Below are positions 44,013-53,035 of a stretch of DNA of 64,000 bases, piece by piece. The stretch covers positions 806,001 to 870,000 of the forward strand of contig NZ_CP118246.1 in NCBI RefSeq assembly GCF_028816455.1, in the 5' to 3' direction. This DNA comes from Devosia algicola. Its GTDB lineage: Bacteria; Pseudomonadota; Alphaproteobacteria; Rhizobiales; Devosiaceae. The position numbers and the translations under genes are program-made. Numbering within the stretch: the first letter of the stretch is position 1; every line of letters starts with the position of its first letter. Below the pieces are notes generated by a model, which had not been told where the DNA came from, made no database searches, and saw only the letters and a program-made list of their open reading frames with translations.

Positions 44013-44306
44013 CTAAGCGTCATAGCCTTCAACAATAACGAAATCGGCGACACTGGCCGCCAAACGTTTCTGCATCCCGCTCTGATACGCCTCAGACCAA
44101 TAGGCGGCGCGCGCCTGTTCAAAGCTTGGGAACTCGACGACGACCTGCCGGGCTCGACCGGTTCCCTCCACAATTTCGTTTTGACCACCGCGCACGACAA
44201 AGCGACCACTATTATCGGCAAGGAATGGCCGAACAAACGCCTGATAATCCCCATAGGCATCGGCATCCGACACATCTATGCTGACGATCCAATACCCCTT
44301 GGCCAT
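44013..44306 (-). CDS. DUF1330 family protein
   Basis: A 97-residue dimeric alpha-beta barrel-type protein of unknown function (MAKGYWIVSIDVSDADAYGD, VVVEFPSFEQARAAYWSEAY). The Trp-Ser-x-x-Tyr segment near residue 70 is the DUF1330 hallmark. It starts two bases after the gatB stop and is likely co-transcribed with it; no link with amidotransferase function is known to me. Confidence 0.85.
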   Translation of the reverse strand: MAKGYWIVSIDVSDADAYGDYQAFVRPFLADNSGRFVVRGGQNEIVEGTGRARQVVVEFPSFEQARAAYWSEAYQSGMQKRLAASVADFVIVEGYDA

Positions 44307-44308
44307 GA

Positions 44309-45812
44309 CTATTTCAGCCCCAGCTTCTTTTTCATCAACTCATTGAGCGCCTTGGGATTGGCCTTGCCGCCCGAGGCTTTCATCGCCTGCCCCACAAACC
44401 ATCCCACCATCGTTGGCTTGGCCAAAACCTTGGCAACCTGATCCGGATTGGCGGCAATGATCTCATCAATAATCGCTTCAATCGCGCCGGTATCAGTTAC
44501 CTGCTTGAGGCCCTTGCGCTCCACCAATTCAGCCGGATCCGCATCCTTTTCATCGCTGAGAATCATCGCCAGCACATCCTTGGCGATCTTGGTCGAAATC
44601 GTGTCATTGGCGATCAGATCAACAATTCCTGCAATCTGGCTCGGCGTCACGTGGGTTTCGGCAAAACTGACCTGCTGCGTGTTCGCGTAGGCCGACAAAT
44701 CCCCCATGATCAGATTGACCACCGCCTTGCCGTCTCGCGCCTTGTCGCCGAACTTGACCGTGGTTTCATAGAAATGGGCCGCGTCGCGGTCCAGCGTCAA
44801 CACCATCGCATCGTAGGGCGTCACACCATATTCGCTGACAAACCGCGCCCGCTTTTCATCGGGTAGTTCAGGGATATGCGCCGCCAGATCCGCAACAAAC
44901 GCATCATCAAATTCCAGCGGCAGCAGATCGGGATCGGGAAAATAGCGGTAGTCATGTGCTTCTTCCTTGGACCGCATCGAGCGCGTCTCACCCAACTTTG
45001 GATCGAACAGCCGCGTCTCTTGATCAATCGTGCCGCCATCTTCCAAAATATCGATCTGGCGCCGCGCTTCATATTCAATCGCCTGCCCGGCGAACCGCAC
45101 TGAATTCACGTTCTTGATTTCGCAGCGCGTGCCAAATTCTCCGCCGGGCGCACGCACCGATACATTGACGTCGGCGCGCATAGAGCCCTGTTCCATATTG
45201 CCGTCGCAGGTACCCAGATAGCGCAGGATCGTCCGCAATTTGGCGAGATAGGCCTTGGCTTCGTCCGCCGAGCGCAAATCTGGCTTGCTGACAATTTCCA
45301 TCAGCGCCACACCCGAGCGGTTCAAATCGACAAAGGCTCATATTGGGATGCTGGTCGTGAATGGATTTGCCCGCATCCTGCTCCAGATGCAGCCGCTCGA
45401 TACCGATTACAATTTCGCCATCGTCCCCCATATCGAGCAAAACTTCGCCCTCGCCCACAATCGGGTCCTTGAACTGGGAAATCTGATAACCCTGTGGCAG
45501 GTCCGGATAAAAATAGTTCTTGCGGTCAAAAACCGACCGATTATTGATCACGGCTTTCAGCCCCAGGCCGGTGCGCACGGCCTGGCGCACGCACTCCTCG
45601 TTGATCGTGGGCAGCATGCCCGGCATGGCGGAGTCAACGAACGAAACATTCGAATTGGGCGCTTTGCCAAATTCGGTCGATGAGCCCGAAAACAGCTTGC
45701 TCTCCGAGGTCACCTGCGCGTGCACTTCCATGCCGATGACAATTTCCCAGTCCCCTGTTGCCCCGGCGATGAAATATTTGGGATTGGGCGTGCGCGTATC
45801 GATGAGGCTCAT
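44309..45812 (-). CDS. gatB: Asp-tRNA(Asn)/Glu-tRNA(Gln) amidotransferase subunit B (frame break near 45336)
   Basis: GatB activates and amidates the mischarged aminoacyl-tRNA with ammonia from GatA. It has [20 protein letters not shown] at the start, [18 protein letters not shown] and the tail domain with [20 protein letters not shown]. The frame breaks at 45334-45339 (AGGCTC); removing one base gives [20 protein letters not shown] and 500 residues, the family length. The start overlaps the stop of the upstream GNAT gene (ATGA). gatA and gatC lie 4-8 kb away, so the three subunits are not in one operon here. Confidence 0.94.
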
Positions 45813-46337
45813 AGTGCCGGAAACCTTGTGTCATTCGGCGGCTCGTATTCAAAGGCTCTTACGAGTCGCACCTTTTCCAATGCGTAGTTCAAACTGTCCG
45901 AATGCTTAAGGCCTTGCCAGACAATCTCATACCCCTGTCGGCGATAAAATCGGATCGCGCCAGAATTGCCAGCATAGGTCTCAAGGCTCTGCGAACCTGT
46001 GTCCGGCTTTGCCGATATCGTTTTCCAGCTTCACAAGCAAGGCCGCACCAACACCCTGTCTTTGTGCCGATGGCGTCACCCATAGGTCCGAAATTCGAAA
46101 ATCATCATGTTCGCGTGCGCCCCAACCCAAGGCTCGGTCATCGCACCACGCCACCGTGATCAAATGAGCATAGTCGCGACAAAACTGGAAAAACGCATCC
46201 GCCAGCATATCCCTGTCGCTTCGGCCGTCATCAAAATCGGCAAAGGCGCTCGCTGTCCAGGCATCAATGCCAATGGTACTCAGCACCGACGCATCATCAA
46301 TCGCCGCCAACCGAAGCAAAAATTTCGCCGTCGTCAT
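45809..46337 (-). CDS. GNAT acetyltransferase (frame break near 45986)
   Basis: A Gcn5-related N-acetyltransferase, substrate unknown. It has [20 protein letters not shown] (acetyl-CoA loop, key residues QRQGVG) near residue 93. The frame breaks at 45984-45989 (AGGCTC); removing one base gives [20 protein letters not shown] and a tail ending [11 protein letters not shown], for 175 residues. The ATG at 46337 overlaps the previous gene stop (ATGA), and its own stop overlaps gatB, so three genes are coupled. The break is at the usual GAGCCT site. Confidence 0.85.
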
Positions 46338-46843
46338 TCGTCGTCCGCGATCGCCCCCAGAAATGGCGACAGGGGTTTTTCCAACCAAATGCTCAAATAG
46401 GCCCGGTGCGCCGGATGATCGGCGGGACGCGACATGATGTGATAGCCCTGCTTTTCGTAAAACCGAACCGCCCGAACATTATCGGCTGGTGTCTCGAGCC
46501 GCACCCGATCCGCACCCGACAATTCGATCATCGATTCCATGCGCCGCAACAGCATTGAGCCAATACCATGGCTTTGCATGTCGGGCGTCACAAAGAGGTA
46601 AGGAATGTAGGCGCGCCCCGCCAGTCGGGAACACCACCCAACCACTTCGCCCTCCATCTCCGCGACGATAATACGATCAAGCGAAGCATTTACCGCCTGT
46701 TTCAGCCGCTGCATCTCGACTTCGCGAAGATTGGGTGCTGGATCCAGCACCGGCAGGATACTGGTTTCCCATGCCTGAAATCCGATATCGATCAGGATCG
46801 AGGCATCGGTGGTCTCGGCTTTGCGGATGCTGACGGCCTGCAT
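46334..46843 (-). CDS. GNAT acetyltransferase
   Basis: A second Gcn5-related acetyltransferase, 169 residues. The acetyl-CoA motif is in LFVTPDMQSHGIGSMLLRRM (key residues QSHGIG) near residue 85, followed by LETPADNVRAVRFYEKQGYH. The start at 46843 has an excellent GGAGGAAT ribosome site and lies inside the end of the chorismate mutase gene region; an earlier in-frame start would run into it. It is paralogous to the next gene and to the GNAT at 51566-52048 only in fold. Confidence 0.87.
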   Translation of the reverse strand: MQAVSIRKAETTDASILIDIGFQAWETSILPVLDPAPNLREVEMQRLKQAVNASLDRIIVAEMEGEVVGWCSRLAGRAYIPYLFVTPDMQSHGIGSMLLRRMESMIELSGADRVRLETPADNVRAVRFYEKQGYHIMSRPADHPAHRAYLSIWLEKPLSPFLGAIADDE

Positions 46844-46854
46844 GCATTCCTCCG

Positions 46855-47178
46855 CTATCTCGCGCGACGCGCGGCGATAATCCCCTTCTCGTAATTGATG
46901 TTCCAGTCGATCAGGGTCCGCCACACAAGTTCAGCCTGATCCTCGTCAAGATCAAGGGCCAAACTGCGCTCCCGTACACGTTCAATGACGGATTCGATCC
47001 GCGCCGGGTCGCGCGCCTCGTGCGGATCAGTCTTGATCTCCGCCATTCGCGTGACGTAGCGATGCCGCTCCGCGAACAAATTTAACAAGGCTTGGTCGAT
47101 TCGGTCGATTTCGAGCCGAACATCGTCCTTGCTTGTGCAGTTGGCGGGCAATTTGGCAGCTGTCACGACATCATCCAT
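46855..47178 (-). CDS. Chorismate mutase, AroQ type
   Basis: Converts chorismate to prephenate on the route to phenylalanine and tyrosine, or acts as a pyruvate lyase. The 107-residue all-helical product has DVRLEIDRIDQALLNLFAER (key Arg in the first helix), YVTRMAEIKTDPHEARDPAR and ESVIERVRERSL, which line the AroQ active site. It is a stand-alone monofunctional domain. It is the first gene of the cm-GNAT-GNAT-gatB-DUF1330 run. Confidence 0.88.
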   Translation of the reverse strand: MDDVVTAAKLPANCTSKDDVRLEIDRIDQALLNLFAERHRYVTRMAEIKTDPHEARDPARIESVIERVRERSLALDLDEDQAELVWRTLIDWNINYEKGIIAARRAR

Positions 47179-47334
47179 GGTCTAGGTCCGGTTCATTGGT
47201 GTTGCCAGCTTGCACTGGCACGGCGTCAATTTCAAAATCTTTTACCAAAATACTGGCGGCAACGCGTGTGGGCGCCTATCCTGTCACGGCAACGAAAGCC
47301 AATCCGATGTCTAACCAGTCTGAGCCCTGCCGAT

Positions 47335-47358
47335 ACCCCGTCCAATAGTTGACGGGGT
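47335..47358. repeat. Perfect inverted repeat upstream of the YjhX-like gene
   Basis: Arms ACCCCGTC (47335-47342) and GACGGGGT (47351-47358) enclose an eight-base loop. It lies in the 290-base spacer between the divergent chorismate mutase and YjhX-like genes, about 110 bases before the latter. There is no T-run, so an operator or RNA structure is more likely than a terminator. The rest of the spacer shows nothing recognisable. Confidence 0.6.
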
Positions 47359-47468
47359 CTAAACGAACCGGACGCCCCATGCGATTGCTGGCAGCGTCTA
47401 AGTTTGTTTGCGCGGAGTTCGGTCGGTGCCCGGTGCCCCCACCCCGCCACACTTGGGCATTTTTTCCA

Positions 47469-47726
47469 ATGGATATATCCAGAGACGAACAGCGGGTGCT
47501 GCACGCCCTCGCTCAGGGCGGCCGAATTGCGCTGCTCAAAGACCAAAAAGGCAAGCCCATAGGGCTCGAGTTTTTCAACCGAGAGGGGTGGTTGATGTAC
47601 AATTGCGACCTGCGCCTATTCAGAAAACTCAAGGCAAAAAAAGCCATCGCATCAGCGAACGGCAACCCCTATCGGATCACAAGACGCGGTCTCGAACTGG
47701 TGCGCAGCCAGGTCGACAATCGCTAA
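47469..47726 (+). CDS. YjhX-family protein (putative toxin)
   Basis: An 85-residue protein matching the YjhX family (DUF2084), annotated as a toxin in E. coli. Conserved segments are ISRDEQRVLHALAQGGRI, FFNREGWLMYNCDL and PYRITRRGLELVRSQVDNR. The tail looks like a winged-helix DNA-binding region. The start at 47469 matches the family; the frame is open further upstream without reason. No antitoxin partner is adjacent: the next genes are a DUF998 membrane protein and chorismate mutase. A role as a small transcription factor is equally possible. Confidence 0.85.
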   Translation: MDISRDEQRVLHALAQGGRIALLKDQKGKPIGLEFFNREGWLMYNCDLRLFRKLKAKKAIASANGNPYRITRRGLELVRSQVDNR

Positions 47727-47731
47727 CGGCG

Positions 47732-47769
47732 ATCTAGTGGCTGGTGGACATCTTGTTCACCAGCTAGAT
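47732..47769 (+). terminator. Hairpin after the YjhX-like gene
   Basis: Arms ATCTA-GCTGGTG and CACCAGC-TAGAT pair with a three-base bulge around an 11-base loop and are followed by TTAAG. It begins six bases after the stop codon. Good candidate terminator despite the short T-run. Confidence 0.6.
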
Positions 47770-47791
47770 TTAAGCCAGAGGGACCGCTTCA

Positions 47792-48454
47792 ATGCACATA
47801 TCAGTTCGCACCGGCGCAATAATCTGGCTTTTGACCATCGAGTTTTTCCTTGCCCAGTTTCTGGCGCAGGCCTACTGGCCCGAATTCTCGGTGATCCCCA
47901 ATGATATAAGCCTGCTGGGTGCAACCATATGCGGGGTTCCAAATCCCGCCCCCGACGGCATCGAATATGTCTGCTCCCCGCTTAACCTCGTCTTCAACAT
48001 GGGCTTGGCAGTAAATGGCATATTGGTCGTACTCGGCACATGGGCAACGCGCAGCATCTGGCCGCGCGCGCGCCTCACGCTGGCGGGCCTCTGGCTGCTG
48101 GCACTGGGTGGCGATGGCGCGTTCGTCGCCGGGATATTCCCCTTTAACGTCAATCAGCCGATTCACGCTCTTGGTGCGACATTCGCCCTGCTGGTCGGCG
48201 CATTTGGCTTTATTGTCATGGGCATCGTGACCCGGAAAATTCGCCCGGGCTACGCGCTCTATTCGATTGCCACCGGCCTCATCTGTGCCATCGCCACTGT
48301 GCTTTACGGCAGCGAGATCTATCTTGGCCTGGGTCGCGGCGTCATGGAACGCGTCGCCGCCTGGCCAAACACGCTGTGGTACATGGCCACTGGCGCCATG
48401 ATTCTGCTTGGCCACTTCCGGCCCGAGAACACCCGCGCCACTGCACCAGCCTAG
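47792..48454 (+). CDS. DUF998 family membrane protein
   Basis: A 220-residue polytopic membrane protein with about six hydrophobic segments (IIWLLTIEFFLAQFLAQAYW, MGLAVNGILVVLGTWATRSI, ALGGDGAFVAGIFPFN, IHALGATFALLVGAFGFIVM). The pattern NDISLLGATICG followed by SPLNLVFNMG is typical of DUF998 proteins. Function unknown. It ends overlapping the convergent gene at 48451-48768 by four bases. Confidence 0.82.
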   Translation: MHISVRTGAIIWLLTIEFFLAQFLAQAYWPEFSVIPNDISLLGATICGVPNPAPDGIEYVCSPLNLVFNMGLAVNGILVVLGTWATRSIWPRARLTLAGLWLLALGGDGAFVAGIFPFNVNQPIHALGATFALLVGAFGFIVMGIVTRKIRPGYALYSIATGLICAIATVLYGSEIYLGLGRGVMERVAAWPNTLWYMATGAMILLGHFRPENTRATAPA

Positions 48455-48768
48455 TGCCTGGTCGTGCCGCTCAACGCCATGGCAATATGGTCCCATTCCG
48501 CAGAAACGCTTGCCGTAGCGCGCTTCTTGCCAGACCGACGGTACCAGTAATCGGCGTTGCCCATGTCCGCTTCGATCCAGTGCATCAGGGCGTGTACCCA
48601 GTCAAACGCCTGCACGCCCTCCATTGACTGCACGATATTGTGCGCCAGTTCCCATTCGGGTCCGACCCGCAGACTGCCCTTTTTCAGCCACCACAGTGCC
48701 TGCAGCGGCTTGGACATGTCCTTTGGCGGTTCTGACCAATCGAGGGTGGTGAAAATATCTGTCGCCAT
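48451..48768 (-). CDS. Conserved protein of unknown function
   Basis: A 105-residue soluble protein rich in Trp. I see the pattern PLQALWWLKKGSLRVGPEWE followed by FDWVHALMHWIEADMGNADY and WYRRSGKKRA, which I recall as a widespread uncharacterised family with an HALxHWIEGD-type core. No enzymatic motif is evident. It is convergent with the DUF998 gene and about 100 bases from the pentapeptide-repeat gene. Confidence 0.7.
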   Translation of the reverse strand: MATDIFTTLDWSEPPKDMSKPLQALWWLKKGSLRVGPEWELAHNIVQSMEGVQAFDWVHALMHWIEADMGNADYWYRRSGKKRATASVSAEWDHIAMALSGTTRH

Positions 48769-48867
48769 TCAATGCACCTGAATTCTCGGGGCAATTCAAT
48801 TTGCCCACAATAAGATTGCGCCGCACATAGCGTTCATGGCCACCGCAATCAAGTTTACGCCACTATC

Positions 48868-49629
48868 TCAACCTGGAAATACCCGGATCCCCAACGCCCC
48901 AACTATCGCACCCAACTGAGATTCGTTGAGTTTGATCCCGGCAAAACCTTCGAGTGCCGTCACATCAAAACCGCTCAGCACCGCACCGCGCAAATCGGCA
49001 TTGTCCAGTCGCGCCTGATCCAGAATTGCCCCGGTCAGATCAGCCCGCTGCAGACTGGTACCCACCATACTGCAACGCTTGAAATCAGCCTGCCGAAGGC
49101 TGGAGCCATCAAAATCACAGTCGTCAACGCAGACCCGCGCGAAATTGGCATAGTCGAGCGAGCAATCGTTGAATTTGCCGAAAACCGCCACCGAGCGACC
49201 GCTCTTGCGGGTAAAGCTGGCATCCTCGAAATCGGCGCCGGATGCCTTGCACCCCTGCATATGCACGGCGTGCAAATTGGCCCCGGCAAACCGGCTCATC
49301 GACAGATTACAGTCGGCAAAACTGGCACCGCGCATTTGCGCATCGGCAAAATCGCAGCCCAACCGACGCTCGCTATCAAAAAAGCTGCACTGGGCGAAGC
49401 GGGCATTGTTCAGGTCCGCGCCACCGAACCGGCAATCGGTAAAGCTGACCGCTTCAAAGACTGCCTCGTTGAGTTCGGCCTGCAACAGATCGCCCGCCAC
49501 CAGCGTGCAATTGCGCACGCGGACATCGCCGGACGGCAGGTCACGCCAGTCAATTGCTGACAGGTCATGCCCCTCGACAAAATCACCGGCGCGAACCGCC
49601 GCGTCAAATGTCTCCTGGGCGACTACCAC
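48868..49629 (-). CDS. Pentapeptide-repeat protein
   Basis: A 253-residue protein made of tandem A(D/N)LxX pentapeptides that fold into a right-handed quadrilateral helix: [40 protein letters not shown] and [20 protein letters not shown]. Some relatives protect DNA gyrase from quinolones, but most have no known role. The GTG start at 49629 lies inside the final codons of gatA (seven-base overlap), so it is translationally coupled to gatA. Many cysteines (about a dozen) occupy repeat positions, which is noticeable. Confidence 0.88.
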   Translation of the reverse strand: MVVAQETFDAAVRAGDFVEGHDLSAIDWRDLPSGDVRVRNCTLVAGDLLQAELNEAVFEAVSFTDCRFGGADLNNARFAQCSFFDSERRLGCDFADAQMRGASFADCNLSMSRFAGANLHAVHMQGCKASGADFEDASFTRKSGRSVAVFGKFNDCSLDYANFARVCVDDCDFDGSSLRQADFKRCSMVGTSLQRADLTGAILDQARLDNADLRGAVLSGFDVTALEGFAGIKLNESQLGAIVGALGIRVFPG

Positions 49630-51107
49630 CAGGCTTTGGGCGAAAAATCCATCGCTGCGCTGCGCTCGATAACCCGGCCTGCGGCAAACAATGTCTCTTC
49701 GTCAAACGGCTTGCCGATCAGTTGCAACCCCAGCGGCAACCCTTTGCCATCCTTACCAGCGGGCACAGCAATGCCCGGCAACCCGGCCATATTGACCGTT
49801 ACGGTGAAAACGTCATTGAGATACATTTTGACCGGATCAGCAGCCATGGCTTCGTCGCCAATCCCAAACGCCGCCGACGGCGTCGCCGGTGTCAGGATCG
49901 TATCCACCCCGGCATTGAACGCTTCCTCAAAATCCCGCTTGATCAGCGTGCGAACCTTTTGCGCCTGCAAATAATAGGCATCATAATAGCCCGCCGACAG
50001 CACATAGGTGCCAATCATGATGCGACGCTTGACCTCACGGCCAAATCCGGCGGCCCGCGTCAATTCATACATGTCGGTGATGTCCTTACCCGACACCCTG
50101 AGCCCGTATTTCACCCCATCGTAGCGCGCCAGATTGGACGATGCCTCGGCCGGTGCGACGATATAATAGGCCGGCAAGGCATATTTAGTGTGCGGCAGGG
50201 AAATGTCCTTGAACGTCGCGCCCTCGGCCTTCAGCCACTCTATCCCCTGCTGCCACAGTGTCTCGATCTCGTCGGGCATGCCATCCATGCGATATTCGCG
50301 TGGCACCCCGATGGTCAGCCCCTTGACCCCACGTTCGACCGCTGCCGCGAAATCGGGCACCGCAATATCAACGCTCGTCGAATCTTTTGGATCAAATCCG
50401 GACATTGACATCATCATCAGCGCCGCATCTTCTACGGAGCGCGCTATCGGGCCCGCCTGATCCAGCGAGGAGGCAAACGCCACCGTGCCCCAGCGCGAAC
50501 AGCGCCCATAGGTCGGTTTCATCCCCACCGTGCCGGTAAAGGCCGCGGGTTGGCGGATCGAACCACCAGTGTCGGTGGCCGTCGCCCCGGCACAAAGCCA
50601 CGCCGAAACCGCCGCTGCCGAACCACCCGACGACCCGCCGGGCACCAGATTGGCATTCGAGCCCTCCGCCCGGAAGGGGCTCACAACCGGTCCATAATAC
50701 GACGTCTCGTTAGAGGAGCCCATGGCAAACTCGTCCATGTTGAGCTTACCCAGCATCAGCGCGCCATCGCGCCACAGATTGGCGGTGACACTCGATTCAT
50801 ACTCGGGCGTGAACCCATCCAGAATATGGCTGGCCGCCTGCGTATGCACGCCCTTGGTCGCAAATAGGTCCTTGACCCCTAGCGGTATACCTTCAAGCGG
50901 CCCCGCCGCGCCCGCCGCCAGTTTGGCATCACTGGCCTTGGCCATCTCCAATGCCTGATCACCCGTCACCGCGACATAGGCGTTCAGCGATGGATTGGCC
51001 GCACCAATGGCATCGAGATAGCTGCTGGTCAGTTCGGTAGCGGAAAATTGCTTGTCCAAAAGACCCTTGCGGGCGGCAGCAATGCTTAGCTTGTTCAATT
51101 CGCTCAA
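49623..51107 (-). CDS. gatA: Asp/Glu-tRNA amidotransferase subunit A
   Basis: GatA hydrolyses glutamine and passes ammonia to GatB. The 494-residue amidase has the Ser-cisSer-Lys triad: Lys in [14 protein letters not shown] (about 79), Ser in [16 protein letters not shown] and the cis-Ser in [14 protein letters not shown]. The frame is intact and the length normal. It overlaps the upstream secreted-protein gene by four bases and the downstream pentapeptide gene by seven. gatC lies about 950 bases upstream, separated by two unrelated genes. Confidence 0.95.
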   Translation of the reverse strand: MSELNKLSIAAARKGLLDKQFSATELTSSYLDAIGAANPSLNAYVAVTGDQALEMAKASDAKLAAGAAGPLEGIPLGVKDLFATKGVHTQAASHILDGFTPEYESSVTANLWRDGALMLGKLNMDEFAMGSSNETSYYGPVVSPFRAEGSNANLVPGGSSGGSAAAVSAWLCAGATATDTGGSIRQPAAFTGTVGMKPTYGRCSRWGTVAFASSLDQAGPIARSVEDAALMMMSMSGFDPKDSTSVDIAVPDFAAAVERGVKGLTIGVPREYRMDGMPDEIETLWQQGIEWLKAEGATFKDISLPHTKYALPAYYIVAPAEASSNLARYDGVKYGLRVSGKDITDMYELTRAAGFGREVKRRIMIGTYVLSAGYYDAYYLQAQKVRTLIKRDFEEAFNAGVDTILTPATPSAAFGIGDEAMAADPVKMYLNDVFTVTVNMAGLPGIAVPAGKDGKGLPLGLQLIGKPFDEETLFAAGRVIERSAAMDFSPKAWW

Positions 51108-51569
51108 CGGGGTAACTCGCTCAGATTTTCGCAGCGGTGATAAAGTGTGACGCCTGGCGGCAGCGGGTTGGCCTCCGCCTCGCCCGGGTCCGCGCCGCCC
51201 AATTGGGCAAACATGGAATCGGACATGGACGTCACTTGAATGGTGTCATCATTGTACCGGCCAATGGCCAGCATGTCGGGATAGTTTTCGCCCGGCGTCT
51301 CACACACGGTCGAAACCAGCGTAAACGCATTACCGGGCTTGGTCTTGATATCGAAAAAACTACAGTGAAAATCCAGAGACTGAATGCCCTGGATAAAACT
51401 CAGCGTGGTAAAATCCATCTCCTCAAACGCCGCAACGCCTTTGCTCTCCAATAGCGAACACGCCGCCGGATCGCTGGCATAGAGCCGATCCTGCGCCACC
51501 GGATCGGTCTGCGCCCATGCAACCCCTGGCAACAGTGCTAATACCAAACCGCCGACAGGCTCGCCTCAT
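51104..51569 (-). CDS. Small secreted protein of unknown function (frame break near 51559)
   Basis: The frame from 51104 lacks a start until a break at 51557-51562 (AGGCTC) is corrected; then it starts at the ATG at 51569, overlapping the GNAT stop (ATGA), and gains a signal peptide: [20 protein letters not shown]. The corrected product has 154 residues with three or more cysteines ([37 protein letters not shown]), probably disulfide-bonded in the periplasm. I recognise no family. Its position between the GNAT and gatA genes, with overlaps on both sides, suggests one transcript. Confidence 0.7.
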
Positions 51570-52048
51570 GCCGAGACACCTGTCGTAAGCGGCATTTCGT
51601 AAAACCGCGACCACTCGCTTGCTGGATAGTCCAGAAACGGCCCGCGCACGCTAAATCCTGCCCCTTCATACAACCGACAGGCGCCAGCGAAACCCGGCCC
51701 CTCGCCTGTTTCAAGCATCATCCGGGTCAACCGCTTGTCCCTTGCCAACCCGACAATCGCCGCAAGCAGGGCCGAGCCAACACGCTGCCCGCGCATTGCC
51801 GGGACGGTATACATCCGCTTGACCTCGCCCAAGCCATCCCCATGCACCTTGAGCGCGCCAATACCGACCGCCGCGCCGTCCTCAAGCCGCGCTACAAATA
51901 GCGTTGTGTCCGCATCGGCCATCTGTTCAACAGTCATCTTGAACTGAAACTGCGGCGGCGATAGCGGCGTCAAATGCGCATTGAGCGCCGCAACGAGCGA
52001 ACGCACATCGTCCTGCAATGGTGTTTCAATGGCGACGGAAACGGCCAT
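51566..52048 (-). CDS. GNAT acetyltransferase
   Basis: A 160-residue Gcn5-related acetyltransferase. The acetyl-CoA loop is MYTVPAMRGQRVGSALLAAI (key RGQRVG) near residue 95, then ETGEGPGFAGACRLYEGAGF. Substrate unknown; small-molecule or protein N-acetylation are both possible. It starts three bases after the gatC stop and overlaps the secreted-protein gene, so it lies inside the gatC-gatA transcription unit. Confidence 0.85.
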   Translation of the reverse strand: MAVSVAIETPLQDDVRSLVAALNAHLTPLSPPQFQFKMTVEQMADADTTLFVARLEDGAAVGIGALKVHGDGLGEVKRMYTVPAMRGQRVGSALLAAIVGLARDKRLTRMMLETGEGPGFAGACRLYEGAGFSVRGPFLDYPASEWSRFYEMPLTTGVSA

Positions 52049-52051
52049 GGC

Positions 52052-52339
52052 CTATTCCACCACCTTTGGCACCATGAAGAAATTGTCTTCGCTCAGTGGC
52101 GCATTGGCGACGATCTTTTCAGGATATCCACCATCGCTGACCACGTCATCCCGGCGCCGCAACGCCATCGGCATAACCGAGGTCATCGGCTCAACCCCGC
52201 TCACATCGACCTCTGACAATTGTTCGACGAAGCCCAGAATGGTGTTGAGCTCATCCTGATAGGTGCTCACTTCGCTGTCTTCAATTCTAATCCGGGCAAG
52301 ACTTCCGATACGCTTGACCGTTGCGGCATCGACCGACAT
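52052..52339 (-). CDS. gatC: Asp/Glu-tRNA amidotransferase subunit C
   Basis: GatC is the small belt subunit that holds GatA and GatB together. The 95-residue product (ATG 52339, GGAGGATG ribosome site) has [39 protein letters not shown] and [12 protein letters not shown], all family signatures. It leads the gatC-GNAT-secreted protein-gatA-pentapeptide transcription unit. An in-frame ATG two codons earlier is possible. Confidence 0.93.
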   Translation of the reverse strand: MSVDAATVKRIGSLARIRIEDSEVSTYQDELNTILGFVEQLSEVDVSGVEPMTSVMPMALRRRDDVVSDGGYPEKIVANAPLSEDNFFMVPKVVE

Positions 52340-52435
52340 TTTCATCCTCCAGAAAAGGGAGAGTTGCGGCAAATCCGCTTTGATGCGCTTTTAGCAATGC
52401 TCCGCCCCAAGTTGCAATGCCTGCATTGTCACCGG

Positions 52436-52966
52436 TCAGATCTCAACGCCCATTCCGGCCTCCAGCGCCAAAAGGCCACTACCCGCCAGCTGCGCGCTCA
52501 AATCCGGCACGGCGACATCAACGTCACCCTCCGTGCCCGCCAGTGCCAACAGGCGCGGCCCGCTGTCGCGCAACACCGCCTGCCCAATCTCGACAAGCGC
52601 CGCCCCGTCGCCAAAGATTGCGACCACCGCGTCGCGACCCCAACGCCCAGATCGAGGTGGTACACCACGCGCCATTATTAGTGGCGCCTCCCCGACCGCG
52701 TCGACCAGCACGGCATCGCCGTTCAATCGCCAGATCAGCACCGGCGCTATTGCGCCGTCGTCGTCCAGGACTTTTGGCGCCTGCTGTGGCACCCAACCAT
52801 CAGCATGCGCAGCCGCCAGATCGTCATCAAAACCAAACAATTGATCAGCCCCCGAAACCAGTTCGGTCCGATCAATTCCATTCGGCGCCCCATCGGGATC
52901 AAGCACAAGAATTTCGCCGCCAATGTGCACCCGGCTCGTCGTGCCGCCAAACCATGTCAGTTTCAT
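52436..52966 (-). CDS. Protein resembling the MBL-fold hydrolase family, active-site motif not seen
   Basis: A 176-residue protein starting MKLTWFGGTTSRVHIGGEIL, which resembles the first strands of metallo-beta-lactamase-fold hydrolases (usually WFGHS or WLGHS). The HxHxDH metal motif is absent and the histidine after WFG is replaced by Gly. It may be a degenerate or specialised member, or unrelated. It is divergent from ruvX, and gatC lies about 100 bases downstream. Low confidence in function, good confidence that it is a gene (long open frame, ATG and codon use like its neighbours). Confidence 0.65.
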   Translation of the reverse strand: MKLTWFGGTTSRVHIGGEILVLDPDGAPNGIDRTELVSGADQLFGFDDDLAAAHADGWVPQQAPKVLDDDGAIAPVLIWRLNGDAVLVDAVGEAPLIMARGVPPRSGRWGRDAVVAIFGDGAALVEIGQAVLRDSGPRLLALAGTEGDVDVAVPDLSAQLAGSGLLALEAGMGVEI

Positions 52967-53035
52967 TGCTCTGCCCCGTCGCCAAATCGACCGCAAAACT
53001 ATAGGAGAGAAACAAGAACTCAAGGCGAACCGCTC

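Noticed and set aside
47469-48454. Toxin-antitoxin module made of the YjhX-like gene and the DUF998 gene.
   Set aside because: The second gene is a polytopic membrane protein lying beyond a terminator-like hairpin; nothing links the two.
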